The notes beneath the pieces are model-generated. The model saw only the letters and a list, made by a program, of their open reading frames with translations. It was not told where the DNA came from and did no database searches. DNA of 37,568 nt from Desulfuromonadaceae bacterium. GTDB lineage: Bacteria > Desulfobacterota > Desulfuromonadia > Geobacterales > Pseudopelobacteraceae. Where the stretch lies: contig JAQTRC010000026.1 of NCBI GenBank assembly GCA_028712665.1, forward strand, positions 1-37,568. The letters run 5' to 3'. Shown in pieces: positions 1-11,706 of this stretch. Both the position numbers and the translations under genes were made by a program. The stretch's first letter is position 1, and each line of letters begins with the position of its first letter.

Positions 1-2030
<2,030 letters not shown>

Positions 2031-2038
2031 TTATTTTT

Positions 2039-2060
2039 CGTACAACTACAAGTTGTTACG
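2039..2060 (-). promoter_or_regulatory. Hairpin in icd leader just upstream of the ribosome binding site
   Basis: CGTA-CAACT, loop ACA, AGTTG-T-TACG forms a nine-pair stem with one bulged base, ending a few bases before the Shine-Dalgarno sequence of icd. It could be an mRNA structure or, as ACAACT-ACA-AGTTGT, a second dyad operator. Confidence 0.4.
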
Positions 2061-2086
2061 AGAATTAATAGCCTGAGTAAAAATCC

Positions 2087-2120
2087 TGTATACAGTATAC
2101 AAAACCCCATGGAGTGTCAA
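2087..2120 (-). promoter_or_regulatory. icd promoter with overlapping palindromic operator
   Basis: On the reverse strand a consensus -35 TTGACA (2120-2115) is followed after 15 bases by TATACT (2099-2094). The spacer is short; TACTGT at 17 bases is an alternative -10. A perfect 15-base palindrome, TGTATACAGTATACA (2087-2101), covers the -10 region completely. Its two GTATAC half sites are of a kind used by GntR-type dimeric repressors. This family assignment is inferred from symmetry alone. The leader to the icd start would be about 60 bases. Confidence 0.6.
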
Positions 2121-2176
2121 GAAAAAACATCTTAAGTACAGAGGGTTTGAGGCAACGGGCCGAGTAATCAGATCAA

Positions 2177-2866
2177 TCACTTTTTACCGGAATATCGTCT
2201 GGCCCCAATTGCATCGTCCCGGCTGAAATGACGTGGTATAACAAGCACCTGTCCCGGCCAGAGTCGTTTTGGATCACTGATCTGGTCGCGATTGGAACGG
2301 TAAATGATGGGCCAGAGCGAAGAATCGTTATAAATTTCAGGGCGACCCGCAATCTGTGGCAAGGTTTCACCCCGTCGCACCGTGTAGGAGGGTGTAAGCT
2401 GCTGCCCCGGTTCTTTAATGATATGAGTGGACTTTGTCGCCTTCTCCGGTCCCAAAGAGTTGATCTTCTCCTGCTCAAGGAGGCGAAGTTCAGCCTCTGC
2501 CGCCTCACGCATCAGCCTGTCATCTTCAGCTTTCTGAGTTAAGACGGTTGCGCGCTGCCGTTCCTCTTCAGCCAATCGCTGTTTGACGAGGCGTAGTTCA
2601 TACCGTAGTATCATGGCTTTTTGAAATGCCAGCTGATAATATGTGTCGGCCTGAATGTCGTCTTCCCGGACATGAAAGACCGCTTCACCATGTTCAAATG
2701 TCTCCCTAAGGTTACGATATTCCTCTGGAAACAACCTGATGGCGTCCTGACGTCCAAGCTCCTCGACCAGATGAGCCGCCTTATTACGCCAGGTCGGCGC
2801 CGTAGTTGAACAGCCTGCCAGTTGAAGGAGGCAGAAAAGTACTATGCACGCAGCAAGGCGGGGCAT
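2177..2866 (-). CDS. LysM-domain outer-membrane lipoprotein
   Basis: 229-residue predicted lipoprotein of unknown exact role, probably binding peptidoglycan. A start at 2866 gives MPRLAACIVLFCLLQLAGCS, a signal peptide with lipobox LAGC and lipidated Cys19. Ser at +2 favours outer-membrane sorting by the Lol rule. Longer in-frame starts upstream lie inside aspS and would bury the signal peptide. Residues about 79-134 are rich in Glu, Arg, Lys and Leu and look like a coiled coil. Residues about 160-212 form one LysM module (YTVRRGETLPQIAGRPEIY to WPGQVLVIPR). The gene follows aspS by 10 bases on the same strand and is probably co-transcribed with it. I do not recognise a named orthologue. Confidence 0.87.
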   Translation of the reverse strand: MPRLAACIVLFCLLQLAGCSTTAPTWRNKAAHLVEELGRQDAIRLFPEEYRNLRETFEHGEAVFHVREDDIQADTYYQLAFQKAMILRYELRLVKQRLAEEERQRATVLTQKAEDDRLMREAAEAELRLLEQEKINSLGPEKATKSTHIIKEPGQQLTPSYTVRRGETLPQIAGRPEIYNDSSLWPIIYRSNRDQISDPKRLWPGQVLVIPRHFSRDDAIGARRYSGKK

Positions 2867-2876
2867 ATTTGTCAGA

Positions 2877-4661
2877 TTACCCCTGTTTTTCGGCCAGACG
2901 GATGCCCAACTCCCTGAGTTGCTTCCCATCGACCGGTGAAGGGGCTTCCGACATCATGCAGGTACCTTTCTGGGTCTTTGGAAAGGCAATTACGTCGCGG
3001 ATGGAGTCGCTACCGGTCAGCAACATGATCAGGCGGTCCATTCCGAACGCGATGCCACCATGCGGAGGAGTGCCGAATTCAAGCGCATCCAGCAGGAAAC
3101 CAAATTTGACGCGGGCATCCTCCACAGACATTCCCAACAGCTTGAACATCAGTGACTGAACCTGCTCCTGATGGATCCTGATCGATCCGCCTCCAATTTC
3201 GTTGCCATTCAGCACCAGGTCATAGGCCTTCGCACGGCATCGCCCCGGATCAGATTCAACAAATTCCAGATCTTCATCCATTGGTGCGGTGAAAGGGTGG
3301 TGTACAGCGGCCCATCGTTTTTCATCTTCGTCCCACTCCAGAAGCGGAAAGTCGGTCACCCAGACGAATCTATAAACGTCTTTGCTTGTCATCTTGAGGA
3401 TGTTTGCCAGATTGTTTCGAAGCTTGCCGAGCGAGTCATTTACGACTTTGGGCTTGTCAGCCACAAAGAAGAGCAGATCTCCTTCTTCCGCACCAAAGCT
3501 TTGATTCATCGCTGCAATTTCTTCAGGAGTGAAAAACTTGGCAATCGGTGAGTGCCATTCTCCATTTTCAATCTTGACATATGCCAACCCCTTGGCGCCG
3601 TAAATCTTGACGAAATCGGTCAGATCATCGATCTCCTTGCGGGAGAAAGTGGCACATCCTTTGGCGTTAAGACCTTTGATGATGCCCCCTTTGGCGGCCA
3701 CATCTGCAAACACCTTGAAACCGGAGACTTTGACCAGATCGGTAAGATCGCACAACTCCATGCCGAAACGCATGTCCGGGTTGTCCACCCCGAAACGACG
3801 GATGGCCTCGGCGTAGGTTATTCGCTCCATCGGCAGCGGCACCTCAACATCCTTGGCTTCAGTGAAGACGCGAGCTATCAACCCCTCCATGACCGTGATG
3901 ATATCCTCACGGTCGATGAAAGACATCTCACAGTCTATCTGTGTAAACTCAGGCTGTCGGTCGGCCCGCAGGTCTTCATCACGGAAGCAGCGCACAACCT
4001 GAAAATATCGGTCGAATCCGGAAATCATCAGGATCTGTTTGAATATCTGCGGCGACTGCGGCAGAGCATAAAAATGCCCCTGGTTGATACGGGACGGCAC
4101 CAGAAAGTCGCGCGCCCCCTCAGGGGTTGATTTTGTCAGAAAAGGGGTCTCCAGTTCTATGAAACCGTTATCGGTCAGGTAGGAACGGGTCAGTTGGGCT
4201 ACCTGGTGGCGCAGTATCAGGTTGTACTGCAGTTGAGGGCGGCGCAGGTCCAGATAACGGTACTTGAGACGGATGTTCTCGTTGATCTCACTATGCTCGT
4301 CAAGCATGAAAGGGAGAGGCTTGGAGCGATTGAGCAGTTTGCACTCGATAACCTGAATCTCTACCTCACCGGTCTTCATGTTCGGGTTTACTGTTCCCTC
4401 AGGACGCGGGATAACCTTGCCCCTGACCGCAAGCACAAATTCGCTTCTTACCGTTTCCGCCACGTTATGGGCCGAAGCATTGACCTCCGGGTCAAAGACT
4501 ATCTGTGCAATTCCCTCCCGGTCACGCAGGTCGATAAAGATCAGGCCGCCATGATCGCGGCGGCGCAGCGCCCATCCCATAAGAATTACTTCTCTGCCGA
4601 TGTCGGCGGCCAGCAGGTCGCCACAGTAATGTGTCCGTTTCCAGTTTCCAAGTGTATCCAT
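2877..4661 (-). CDS. aspS: Aspartyl-tRNA synthetase, predicted non-discriminating (Asp/Asn)
   Basis: Class II synthetase, 594 residues, charging tRNA-Asp. The start at 4661 ([14 protein letters not shown]) has GGAGG seven bases upstream; a longer in-frame start at 4718 has no support. Order: N-terminal OB-fold anticodon-binding domain (about 15-120), catalytic core with motif 2 [18 protein letters not shown], the bacterial GAD insertion, and motif 3 [15 protein letters not shown]. In the anticodon domain the motif RRRDHGG has His37, and Gly89 lies in RPEGTVNP. By my alignment, E. coli AspRS has Leu and Lys there. His plus Gly is the known signature of bacterial AspRS that also aspartylates tRNA-Asn for GatCAB amidation. 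Discrimination status is inference from those two residues. It follows lepB and precedes the LysM lipoprotein. Confidence 0.97.
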   Translation of the reverse strand: MDTLGNWKRTHYCGDLLAADIGREVILMGWALRRRDHGGLIFIDLRDREGIAQIVFDPEVNASAHNVAETVRSEFVLAVRGKVIPRPEGTVNPNMKTGEVEIQVIECKLLNRSKPLPFMLDEHSEINENIRLKYRYLDLRRPQLQYNLILRHQVAQLTRSYLTDNGFIELETPFLTKSTPEGARDFLVPSRINQGHFYALPQSPQIFKQILMISGFDRYFQVVRCFRDEDLRADRQPEFTQIDCEMSFIDREDIITVMEGLIARVFTEAKDVEVPLPMERITYAEAIRRFGVDNPDMRFGMELCDLTDLVKVSGFKVFADVAAKGGIIKGLNAKGCATFSRKEIDDLTDFVKIYGAKGLAYVKIENGEWHSPIAKFFTPEEIAAMNQSFGAEEGDLLFFVADKPKVVNDSLGKLRNNLANILKMTSKDVYRFVWVTDFPLLEWDEDEKRWAAVHHPFTAPMDEDLEFVESDPGRCRAKAYDLVLNGNEIGGGSIRIHQEQVQSLMFKLLGMSVEDARVKFGFLLDALEFGTPPHGGIAFGMDRLIMLLTGSDSIRDVIAFPKTQKGTCMMSEAPSPVDGKQLRELGIRLAEKQG

Positions 4662-4691
4662 ATAAGTACCTCCAGGTTTATTAAATAACGT

Positions 4692-4772
4692 TTTCTCACA
4701 AAGCTCACCAAGGCTCAAAGTGCACTGAAAAACCTGGAGTTCTTCTTTGTCTGCTTTGTGCCTTTGTGAGAG
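4692..4772. repeat. Inverted CACAAAG-type repeat between lepB and aspS
   Basis: TCTCACAAAG (4694-4703) and its exact reverse complement CTTTGTGAGA (4762-4771) flank about 58 bases containing further degenerate CTTTGTG/CACAAAG units (4743-4770) and CTCAC-CAAGG-CTCAAAG (4704-4720). The layout resembles dispersed CACAAAG repeats found between genes in many bacteria. It fills most of the 119-base lepB-aspS gap and may act as the 3' end of the lepB transcript. Confidence 0.55.
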
Positions 4773-4780
4773 AAATGGTG

Positions 4781-5446
4781 TCAGTTTATAAGATTCCCAA
4801 TGCTGCCGAAACGAGGCCTGAACTTCTCCCGATCCCAGGACCAGTATTTGATGAATGCCAGCCCCTTGATCTGATCTCGCCTGACAAACTTCCAGAATCG
4901 GCTGTCGTAAGAGCGGTCCCGATTGTCACCCATCACAAAATAGGAGTTCTCCGGTACTGTGATCGGCCCGAAAGTGTCGCGCGGATTCATCTCCTTCGGG
5001 ATTATCTCCTTCTCTTTATGTACTTCATGCGGGTTTTGATAGAGTATGCCGTTAACGAACAGCTTCTTTTCCCTCCCCTCCACAACATCGCCCGGCGTAC
5101 CAATCACCCGTTTGATGAAATCCTTGCTGGGGTCTTCCGGGTACTCGAAAACGATCACGTCGCCCCGACGTGGATCGCGAAGCGCGAGGACACGTTTGTC
5201 TACGAACGGAATCTTGGTCCCATAGATAAACTTGCTGACCAACAGATGATCGCCGATAACAAGGGTATCCTCCATTGACCCGGACGGTATCTTGAAGGCC
5301 TGTACCAGGAAAGTGCGGATGATTAACGCCAGTAATATGGCAATTGCGATCGACTCGGCGTACTCGCGGATTAAACTCTTTTTTTTGAATGCCGGTTGCG
5401 GTTGTGATGTTTCGTCTTTTTGGGAAAGTTCGGTCTTTTCTTGCAT
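4781..5446 (-). CDS. lepB: Signal peptidase I
   Basis: Inner-membrane serine protease that removes signal peptides from secreted preproteins. 221 residues. A hydrophilic N-terminus (about 1-30) is followed by a membrane segment around 31-50. Box [10 protein letters not shown] follows, with nucleophile Ser57. The Lys of the catalytic dyad is Lys112 in [12 protein letters not shown], preceded by [11 protein letters not shown]. The later signature [14 protein letters not shown] is also present. ATG at 5446 has GGGAG seven bases upstream. It lies 42 bases downstream of lepA on the same strand, the classic lepA-lepB pairing, and is probably co-transcribed with it. Confidence 0.97.
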   Translation of the reverse strand: MQEKTELSQKDETSQPQPAFKKKSLIREYAESIAIAILLALIIRTFLVQAFKIPSGSMEDTLVIGDHLLVSKFIYGTKIPFVDKRVLALRDPRRGDVIVFEYPEDPSKDFIKRVIGTPGDVVEGREKKLFVNGILYQNPHEVHKEKEIIPKEMNPRDTFGPITVPENSYFVMGDNRDRSYDSRFWKFVRRDQIKGLAFIKYWSWDREKFRPRFGSIGNLIN

Positions 5447-5488
5447 GCAACTCCCTTTATATATCGATATTTTTACCGGCTCCTTTTG

Positions 5489-7285
5489 TTAATCGACCTT
5501 TAGAATGGCCAGAAAAGCCTCCTGAGGAAGTTCAACATTCCCCACATTTTTCATCCGTTTCTTGCCTTCTTTCTGCTTTTCCAGCAGTTTGCGTTTGCGG
5601 GTGATATCACCACCGTAACATTTGGCCAGAACATCTTTTCGCATGGCCTTTACCGTTTCGCGCGCAATAACCTTGTTGCCGATTGCAGCCTGAATAGCAA
5701 CTTCAAACATCTGGCGGGGGATCAGCTCCTTCATCTTGGAGACAAGGTCTCTTCCGCGAAAGTATGCCTTATCTTTATGAATTATCAGCGAGAGGGCGTC
5801 AACCACCTCTCCGTTAATCATGACGTTAAGACGGATCAACTCGCTGCGGCGATAATCCAGATGCTCGTAATCGAGCGAAGCATACCCCCTGCTGATCGAC
5901 TTCAGGCGATCGAAGAAATCCAACACAATCTCGTTCAAAGGCATTTCATATATAATCATGACCCTGGAAGGGGTCAGATACTTGATTTCGCGCTGCACGC
6001 CGCGCTTGTCTTCGCAAAGCGACAGTACTCCGCCGACAAACTCGTTCGGAACATGGATATGCGCCAGAATGAACGGTTCTTCAAGATAAGCCACATGCTG
6101 CTGTTCGGGAAGTTGATTGGCGCTTTCGATGGTGAACATCTCACCGGTCACGCTGTGTACACGGTAAACAACGGTCGGCGCCGTGGTGATCAGTTCCAGG
6201 GCGAATTCCCGCTCAAGCCGCTCCTGGATTATCTCCATATGCAGCAGGCCGAGAAATCCGCAGCGGAAACCGAAACCAAGCGCCACCGATGTTTCCGGGT
6301 CGTAGGAGAAAGAGGAGTCATTCAGTTTCAGTTTGGCCAGCGCATCGCGCAACTGTTCATATTGGGCGGTGTCGATCGGATACAGACCGGAGAAGACCAT
6401 CGGCTGGACTTCCTTGAACCCGGAAAGCGGCACCTCGCATCGGCGATTGAGCAATGTCACCGTGTCGCCAACCTTGGCGTCAGCCACATCCTTAATGCCG
6501 GCGATAACGAAACCTACCTCGCCAGCCGCCAACTCCGGCACTTCGAGCATAACCGGAGAGAAAACCCCTATCTTGAGCGCTTCGTATGTACTGTTGGTCG
6601 AGACCAGCTGGATCTTGTCCCCTTTTTTCAAAGTGCCGTCGAAAATGCGAACCAGGATAATGACCCCTTGATACTGGTCGTACCAGGAATCGAACAGGAG
6701 CGCCTTGAGCGGCGCCGTTGAGTCACCCTTTGGAGCCGGGATCTTTTTGACGATCTGCTCCAGAATTTCATGAGTGCCGATACCCTCCTTGGCGCTGGCC
6801 AACACCGCATCATGGGCATCGATACCGATTATTTCCTCAATCTCATGCTTGACCCGCTCGGGATCTGCTGCCGGCAGGTCAATCTTGTTCAAAACCGGAA
6901 ATACCTCGAGATTAGTGTCCAGTGCCAGGTACACATTTGCCAAAGTCTGGGCCTCGACCCCTTGCGAGGCGTCCACTACCAGGAGCCCACCCTCGCAGGC
7001 GGCAAGAGAGCGCGAAACCTCGTAAGTAAAGTCCACGTGTCCTGGTGTATCGATCAAATTAAGGACGTACTCCTTACCGTCATCAGCGCGATAGTTGAGC
7101 CGAACCGTCTGGGCCTTGATGGTGATGCCCCTCTCACGTTCAAGATCCATCTTGTCCAGAAACTGGTCCTGCTTCTCCCTGTCGGAGAGTGCGCCGGTGT
7201 ACTCCAGCAGACGATCCGCCAAAGTGGACTTACCGTGGTCGATATGAGCGATTATGGAGAAATTTCGAATTCTTCTTATATCCAT
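5489..7285 (-). CDS. lepA: Elongation factor 4 (LepA), ribosomal back-translocase GTPase
   Basis: 598-residue translational GTPase that acts on the ribosome, with roles in back-translocation and initiation. The length matches the family (about 600). G1 [10 protein letters not shown]2 region [13 protein letters not shown]3 DTPGHVDF and G4 NKID are all intact in the first 135 residues. EF-G-like domains II, III and V follow, then the LepA-specific C-terminal domain (about 490-598) ending in basic [25 protein letters not shown] at 7285 is preceded by GAAGGA. The upstream neighbour rodA ends 92 bases away and lepB follows. The 92-base gap 7286-7377 holds no feature I can name. Confidence 0.98.
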   Translation of the reverse strand: MDIRRIRNFSIIAHIDHGKSTLADRLLEYTGALSDREKQDQFLDKMDLERERGITIKAQTVRLNYRADDGKEYVLNLIDTPGHVDFTYEVSRSLAACEGGLLVVDASQGVEAQTLANVYLALDTNLEVFPVLNKIDLPAADPERVKHEIEEIIGIDAHDAVLASAKEGIGTHEILEQIVKKIPAPKGDSTAPLKALLFDSWYDQYQGVIILVRIFDGTLKKGDKIQLVSTNSTYEALKIGVFSPVMLEVPELAAGEVGFVIAGIKDVADAKVGDTVTLLNRRCEVPLSGFKEVQPMVFSGLYPIDTAQYEQLRDALAKLKLNDSSFSYDPETSVALGFGFRCGFLGLLHMEIIQERLEREFALELITTAPTVVYRVHSVTGEMFTIESANQLPEQQHVAYLEEPFILAHIHVPNEFVGGVLSLCEDKRGVQREIKYLTPSRVMIIYEMPLNEIVLDFFDRLKSISRGYASLDYEHLDYRRSELIRLNVMINGEVVDALSLIIHKDKAYFRGRDLVSKMKELIPRQMFEVAIQAAIGNKVIARETVKAMRKDVLAKCYGGDITRKRKLLEKQKEGKKRMKNVGNVELPQEAFLAILKVD

Positions 7286-7377
7286 AAAATCCTTCGTTTG
7301 TATAAAAAATCGGACTGTAAAGAATAAAGAAAGATGGTTGGAAAGTAAAGGGGAAACATGGGAGTTTTGTCCACCAG

Positions 7378-8478
7378 TCAGAACATGAAACGTCGCATAC
7401 TGATATTTTGAAGCAGCCCGATTCCGAGCATGGAGGTTATCATTGAGGTTCCGCCGTACGAGAAGAAAGGCAGAGGTACTCCGACTACCGGGAATATACC
7501 GATCACCATACCTATATTGATCACTATGTGCCAGAACAGCATCGCTGTAACTCCAACCGCCAACAGACCGCCAAAACGGTCGTTGCAGCGCCGGGCGATG
7601 TTAAGTCCCCACAAAACCAGCGACAGGTAGATAATAATCAGCGCCAGGCAACCTATAAAACCCCATTCTTCGGCAAAAACAGAGAAAGCAAAATCGGTAT
7701 GCTGTTCAGGGAGAAATCGCAACTGCGATTGGGTCCCATGAACGAAACCCTTGCCGGCAATGCCGCCTGAACCCACTGCAATTTTACTCTGGATGATATG
7801 GTAGCCACTCCCCAGACGTGAACGCTCAGGGTTCAGAAAATCGAGGATGCGGTTTTTCTGGTACGGCCTCAAAAATTTTGCCCACCCAATCCATACCATT
7901 GGGAGCGTTATACAGGCAAAAGTCACGATCGTTGTCCAGCGCAAACCAACATAATAAGCCATGGACAGGGCAATCAGAATTACCAGAATTGCTGTTCCAA
8001 GGTCAGGTTGCTTCATGATCAGTGCTGTTGGAATTACCAACAATCCAAGCGGAATCATCACATCTTTGACCGTGAGGCCCCCGACAGAATGGAAATTATT
8101 GAAGAATCTGGCAAAAGTCATAATGATCACAATTTTCATAAGTTCCGACGGCTGGACATTAAAGAGTCCGAGATGCAGCCAGCGGGTGGCCCCCATTGAG
8201 CGACGTCCCATTACCAGCACAGCCAGCAGGAGAATAAGCAGAAAACCATAAAACCAGTAAGAAAAGTCTTCGAGAACATGATAATCAAAACTTGAAACAA
8301 TCAGGGCGACAAGCATGCCGGCCAGCATCCAGTAAAACTGCTTCAGATAATAGGCTATTCCTACAATTTTGTAGGGCGTAGTGGCGCTGTATATATTGAG
8401 AATGCCGAGCAGGCAGACTGTCACCACGAGTCCGGCCAGAATCCAGTCAATGTTGGTTAATAACCGGCGATCAATCAT
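7378..8478 (-). CDS. rodA: Rod shape-determining peptidoglycan polymerase RodA (SEDS family)
   Basis: Inner-membrane glycosyltransferase that polymerises lipid II with PBP2 during cell elongation. 366 residues with about ten hydrophobic segments. Typical SEDS stretches are [32 protein letters not shown] and, near the C-terminus, [21 protein letters not shown] prefer the start MIDRRLLTN at 8478, which overlaps the mrdA stop as ATGATTGA and has GGAA about nine bases upstream. An ATG three codons earlier (8487) is possible but has no spaced ribosome site. It is last in the mreC-mreD-mrdA-rodA block and directly precedes lepA. Confidence 0.95.
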   Translation of the reverse strand: MIDRRLLTNIDWILAGLVVTVCLLGILNIYSATTPYKIVGIAYYLKQFYWMLAGMLVALIVSSFDYHVLEDFSYWFYGFLLILLLAVLVMGRRSMGATRWLHLGLFNVQPSELMKIVIIMTFARFFNNFHSVGGLTVKDVMIPLGLLVIPTALIMKQPDLGTAILVILIALSMAYYVGLRWTTIVTFACITLPMVWIGWAKFLRPYQKNRILDFLNPERSRLGSGYHIIQSKIAVGSGGIAGKGFVHGTQSQLRFLPEQHTDFAFSVFAEEWGFIGCLALIIIYLSLVLWGLNIARRCNDRFGGLLAVGVTAMLFWHIVINIGMVIGIFPVVGVPLPFFSYGGTSMITSMLGIGLLQNISMRRFMF

Positions 8479-10393
8479 TGGCGGCATTTCCGCTGATGTT
8501 TGGTTCTTTCACGACCCTTGGCAATTCATCTCCCGACTCATCCTCTTCCTCGGCTGAGGGAGCAGGGCTCTCTTTTCGTACAGGTTTCTTACCTTCAAAA
8601 TACGTGCTCAGAATTCTGGCGGCGATCGGAGCCGCTGCCGCCCCGCCATGTTCGCCATGCTCTATCACAACGGCTACCGCGATTTCAGGTTTGTCATACG
8701 GCGCAAAAGCAACAAAAAGGGCGTGATCCCGAAATTGGTATGGGGTGCTCCTCTTGCTGTCCCGCATTTTTACAACCTGCGAAGTACCGGTCTTGCCTGC
8801 CACTTTTACGTCGTATATCCTTGCCATACCACCTGTGCCGCCGGCCTCATTGACAACGGCAAAAAGACCCTGCTTGACCAGACGGAACGATTCTTTTGAA
8901 AACCCGACAGTTCCAATTATCTCAGGCTTTATCTCCTTGAGCAGTTTCCCGTCGGCATCAACTACGCGCTTAACAAGATGCGGGCGAAAGACTGTTCCTT
9001 CATTGGCTACTGTAGCGATCATTGAGGCCATCTGTATCGGAGTCATCAGGACATAGCCCTGTCCGATGGCCACCGGCAGCGTTTCACCATGATACCAACG
9101 TTTACCGTAGCGCTTCTGTTTCCACTCGGCGGTCGGTATCAGACCTGCCTTTTCATTCTGAAGTTCCACTCCCATAGGTGCTCCCAACATGAAGGCTTTG
9201 GCGGCAGAGGCAATTTTATCGACCCCCAGCTTTTCTCCAAGCTGGTAATAGTAGACATCGCATGACTCCCGCAGTGACTTTTTCAGGTTGGTGGTGCCAT
9301 GACCCCGTTTGTTCCAGCATTTGAAAGTGGATGTCCCCAGATCGTATGATCCATTGCAGGTAATAGTGGTTGATTCATCTATCTTATGTTCATGCAGACC
9401 AGCTAGGGCTGTGATAATTTTATAGGTCGAACCTGGAGGGTACTGGCCGGTCAGGGCCTTGTTCTCGAGCGGATGCCGCTTATCCTCCAGATATTCTTTC
9501 CACTTGTCTGCCGGCAGTTTTCCGCTGAACAATGAGGGATCATAGGCTGGATTGCTGACGAACGCCAGAATTTCACCACTGTTGACATCCATTGCAACCG
9601 CAGCGCCGGCCTGCTCGCCAAACGATCGTTCGGCCTGTTTCTGCAATGCTGCATCTATCGTCAGAACTACGCTGTTCCCCACTGTAGGATAGCTTTCGGA
9701 TATTGTCCTCAAAACTCTGCCGCGGGCGTCCACTTCAAGCTGCCGGCCACCGTCACTACCATGCAGTTCGTTGTCCAAAGCCTTTTCAATCCCGGTTTTA
9801 CCGATGTAATCCCCCGGATTGTACTCCTCAAAACCTTTTGAATTTAATTCGTTTTCCGAAATTTCAGCAATATATCCAAGCAGATGTGCAGCCAACACAC
9901 CGCTTGAATATTCTCGAACCGGCTTTATCTCTACCTCTACACCAGGCAGCATCAAGCGGTTCTCCTCAATGATCTCGACCTGATCACGCGTGATGTTGGA
10001 AGCCAGCACGATCGGGTAGTATTTTGCGCGCCCTTTACTTTTTTCCCAACGTTCGGACATTTCAGTCCGGTCAAGCATCAGGAGAGATGATAATTGAGTT
10101 AATAGCGCTCCTTCATCCTTAACCTCCTGAGGAATAACCGCCAGACTGAAAGAAGGGCGGTTATTTACCAGCATGTTACCGTTCCGATCCAGTATGGAGC
10201 CGCGAGAGGCCGCCACAGGCAGAAATCGGAGACGGTTATTCTCCGACATGCTGCGATAATCCTTTTGATTCAGTATCTGCAAATGCCATAAACGGAGAAT
10301 CAAAAGAAAAAAAACGGCGCCGACAATAAATGAAATCATCAGAACCCGGCTTTTGGACTCCATTACTTCACGGACAAAGCGGCGTTCTTTCAT
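8471..10393 (-). CDS. mrdA: Penicillin-binding protein 2, elongation transpeptidase
   Basis: Class B penicillin-binding protein that cross-links peptidoglycan in the Rod complex; RodA is its polymerase partner. 640 residues: a membrane anchor at about 17-40, the dimerisation/pedestal domain (ASRGSILDRNG near 62-72), and a transpeptidase domain with SxxK Ser322 (PPGSTYKII), second motif Ser-Cys-Asp near 377, and KTGTS at 534-538. The C-terminal 35 residues are acidic and look disordered. The start at 10393 gives MKERRFVREVMESKSR. It overlaps the mreD stop as ATGA and has AGGA seven bases upstream. A longer in-frame start at 10420 lies inside mreD and is unlikely. Confidence 0.96.
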   Translation of the reverse strand: MKERRFVREVMESKSRVLMISFIVGAVFFLLILRLWHLQILNQKDYRSMSENNRLRFLPVAASRGSILDRNGNMLVNNRPSFSLAVIPQEVKDEGALLTQLSSLLMLDRTEMSERWEKSKGRAKYYPIVLASNITRDQVEIIEENRLMLPGVEVEIKPVREYSSGVLAAHLLGYIAEISENELNSKGFEEYNPGDYIGKTGIEKALDNELHGSDGGRQLEVDARGRVLRTISESYPTVGNSVVLTIDAALQKQAERSFGEQAGAAVAMDVNSGEILAFVSNPAYDPSLFSGKLPADKWKEYLEDKRHPLENKALTGQYPPGSTYKIITALAGLHEHKIDESTTITCNGSYDLGTSTFKCWNKRGHGTTNLKKSLRESCDVYYYQLGEKLGVDKIASAAKAFMLGAPMGVELQNEKAGLIPTAEWKQKRYGKRWYHGETLPVAIGQGYVLMTPIQMASMIATVANEGTVFRPHLVKRVVDADGKLLKEIKPEIIGTVGFSKESFRLVKQGLFAVVNEAGGTGGMARIYDVKVAGKTGTSQVVKMRDSKRSTPYQFRDHALFVAFAPYDKPEIAVAVVIEHGEHGGAAAAPIAARILSTYFEGKKPVRKESPAPSAEEEDESGDELPRVVKEPNISGNAAND

Positions 10394-10884
10394 GGTGCTT
10401 CCTGCGGTCTGGCATACCATGGAAAAAGCGTTACAAGTGAAGCGGTAAAACTATTGATCAGCATATATGGTATTAGATCGGCAAATATCGAATACAAAAT
10501 ACCCCCGGAAGAGGTAAACATCATCAATAGAAGCAGATCAATCGCACTGCAGGCCAAACTTGCCGTGCAGACAGCAAGAACAAATAATCCCGGACTGTCG
10601 GCATATAAACGATCAGAGGTGTTTTTTATGGCAAAGAAAATAAACAGAAATGAAAATGCATTCAGCCCAAGATAGAGACCACTGAATGAATCCTTGACCA
10701 ACCCGAGCAACCAGGCAATCGGAATGCATTTTTCAAAAGACCCTCTCAGCCCGAGGAAAACCGCTATTATCAACAACAGATCCGGCTTGAAAGAGCTGAC
10801 GATATATACGGGCAAGACCGCGACCTGCAGTACAACTGATAACATCACCATGAAAAGCAGTAATAAAACATTGCGCCTATTCAT
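10390..10884 (-). CDS. mreD: Rod shape-determining membrane protein MreD
   Basis: 164-residue, almost entirely hydrophobic inner-membrane protein with five or six predicted spans, the usual size and character of MreD. It includes the family-like FKPDLLLIIAVFLGLRGS and GLVKDSFSGLYLGLNAFSFL. It acts as a scaffold with MreC, RodA and PBP2. The start overlaps the mreC stop by 8 bases and the stop overlaps the mrdA start, so translational coupling is likely. Sequence conservation in this family is weak, so the name rests on position as much as on sequence. Confidence 0.92.
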   Translation of the reverse strand: MNRRNVLLLLFMVMLSVVLQVAVLPVYIVSSFKPDLLLIIAVFLGLRGSFEKCIPIAWLLGLVKDSFSGLYLGLNAFSFLFIFFAIKNTSDRLYADSPGLFVLAVCTASLACSAIDLLLLMMFTSSGGILYSIFADLIPYMLINSFTASLVTLFPWYARPQEAP

Positions 10885-11698
10885 ATCCGCCTCTTAAAAC
10901 TACCAGCACCTCTTCAAGGCGGGTGATATTCACACTGGGGCGAATAGTTACTGTCTGAAATATCCCGTACTGGCCTCGCTTTACCATTGTGACTTCGCCG
11001 ATAGGCAAGCCCTTCAGATAAACTCCGCCAATACCGGAAGTCACCACAAGATCACCAACCTTAACATCCTCTTCGCGGGTAGTGAACTCCAGCGTGCATA
11101 ACCCTTCTCCTTTGCCCTTTACGACTCCTCGTGCACGCGAACGCTGGATAGTTGCGGCGATTCCGCTTGCATGATCTGTGAGCAGAAGGACCCGGGATGT
11201 GTTAGCCGCAACTTTCATGACCTGTCCTACCACACCATCGGCAGCAACTACAGCCATCCCGACTTTCAGGCCGCTGGAAGCACCACGATCAATCACCAGA
11301 GTGCGAAACCAGGAGCTGACATCCTCACCCACTACGGTCGTGCCAACTGTCGGTGACTTTATCGAATCTTTCATATCCAGAAGATTTTTGAGCCGCCGGT
11401 TTTCGAGCAACGCCTCATCGCCTGCGGCGAGGCGCGAACCGAGTTCCTTGATCACGGAATGCAGACTCGTGTTCTCGCGGTGGACGTTTACCAGACTGAT
11501 GTACCCTTCCCAGATATCTTCGGCCATACCACTTACGTTTGCAATTGGCTTAAGAACAGGAGCAAAAAGGTTCATGACACCACGTTCGATGACATTTGCC
11601 TCACGGTTACGCGGCACATTTAGTGAAAACAGTATCAAGGCCGCCAGCAGGCCAATACCGGTTACCAATACTAATATGTATTTCTTTAAAAATTCCAT
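10877..11698 (-). CDS. mreC: Rod shape-determining protein MreC
   Basis: 273-residue periplasmic scaffold with one N-terminal membrane anchor (about 7-27), a coiled-coil stretch (about 65-110) and the beta-rich MreC core (VVGEDVSSWFRTLVIDRG, GVVGQVMKV, VVTSGIGGVYLKGLPIGEV). It activates PBP2-RodA. No clear Shine-Dalgarno precedes the ATG. It starts 8 bases after the rfbA stop, so it may be translated by coupling to rfbA. The usual mreB gene is not upstream of it in this window. Confidence 0.95.
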   Translation of the reverse strand: MEFLKKYILVLVTGIGLLAALILFSLNVPRNREANVIERGVMNLFAPVLKPIANVSGMAEDIWEGYISLVNVHRENTSLHSVIKELGSRLAAGDEALLENRRLKNLLDMKDSIKSPTVGTTVVGEDVSSWFRTLVIDRGASSGLKVGMAVVAADGVVGQVMKVAANTSRVLLLTDHASGIAATIQRSRARGVVKGKGEGLCTLEFTTREEDVKVGDLVVTSGIGGVYLKGLPIGEVTMVKRGQYGIFQTVTIRPSVNITRLEEVLVVLRGGYE

Positions 11699-11706
11699 AT
11701 TTCAAA

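Noticed and set aside
4692..4772. Possible tRNA or structured RNA gene
   Set aside because: No cloverleaf, TTCGA-type T-loop or CCA end; only inverted ends and CACAAAG units.
5777..6721. 314-codon open frame antisense to lepA
   Set aside because: Lies wholly inside the strongly conserved lepA gene, has no recognisable motif or ribosome site, and reads as reverse-complement shadow coding.
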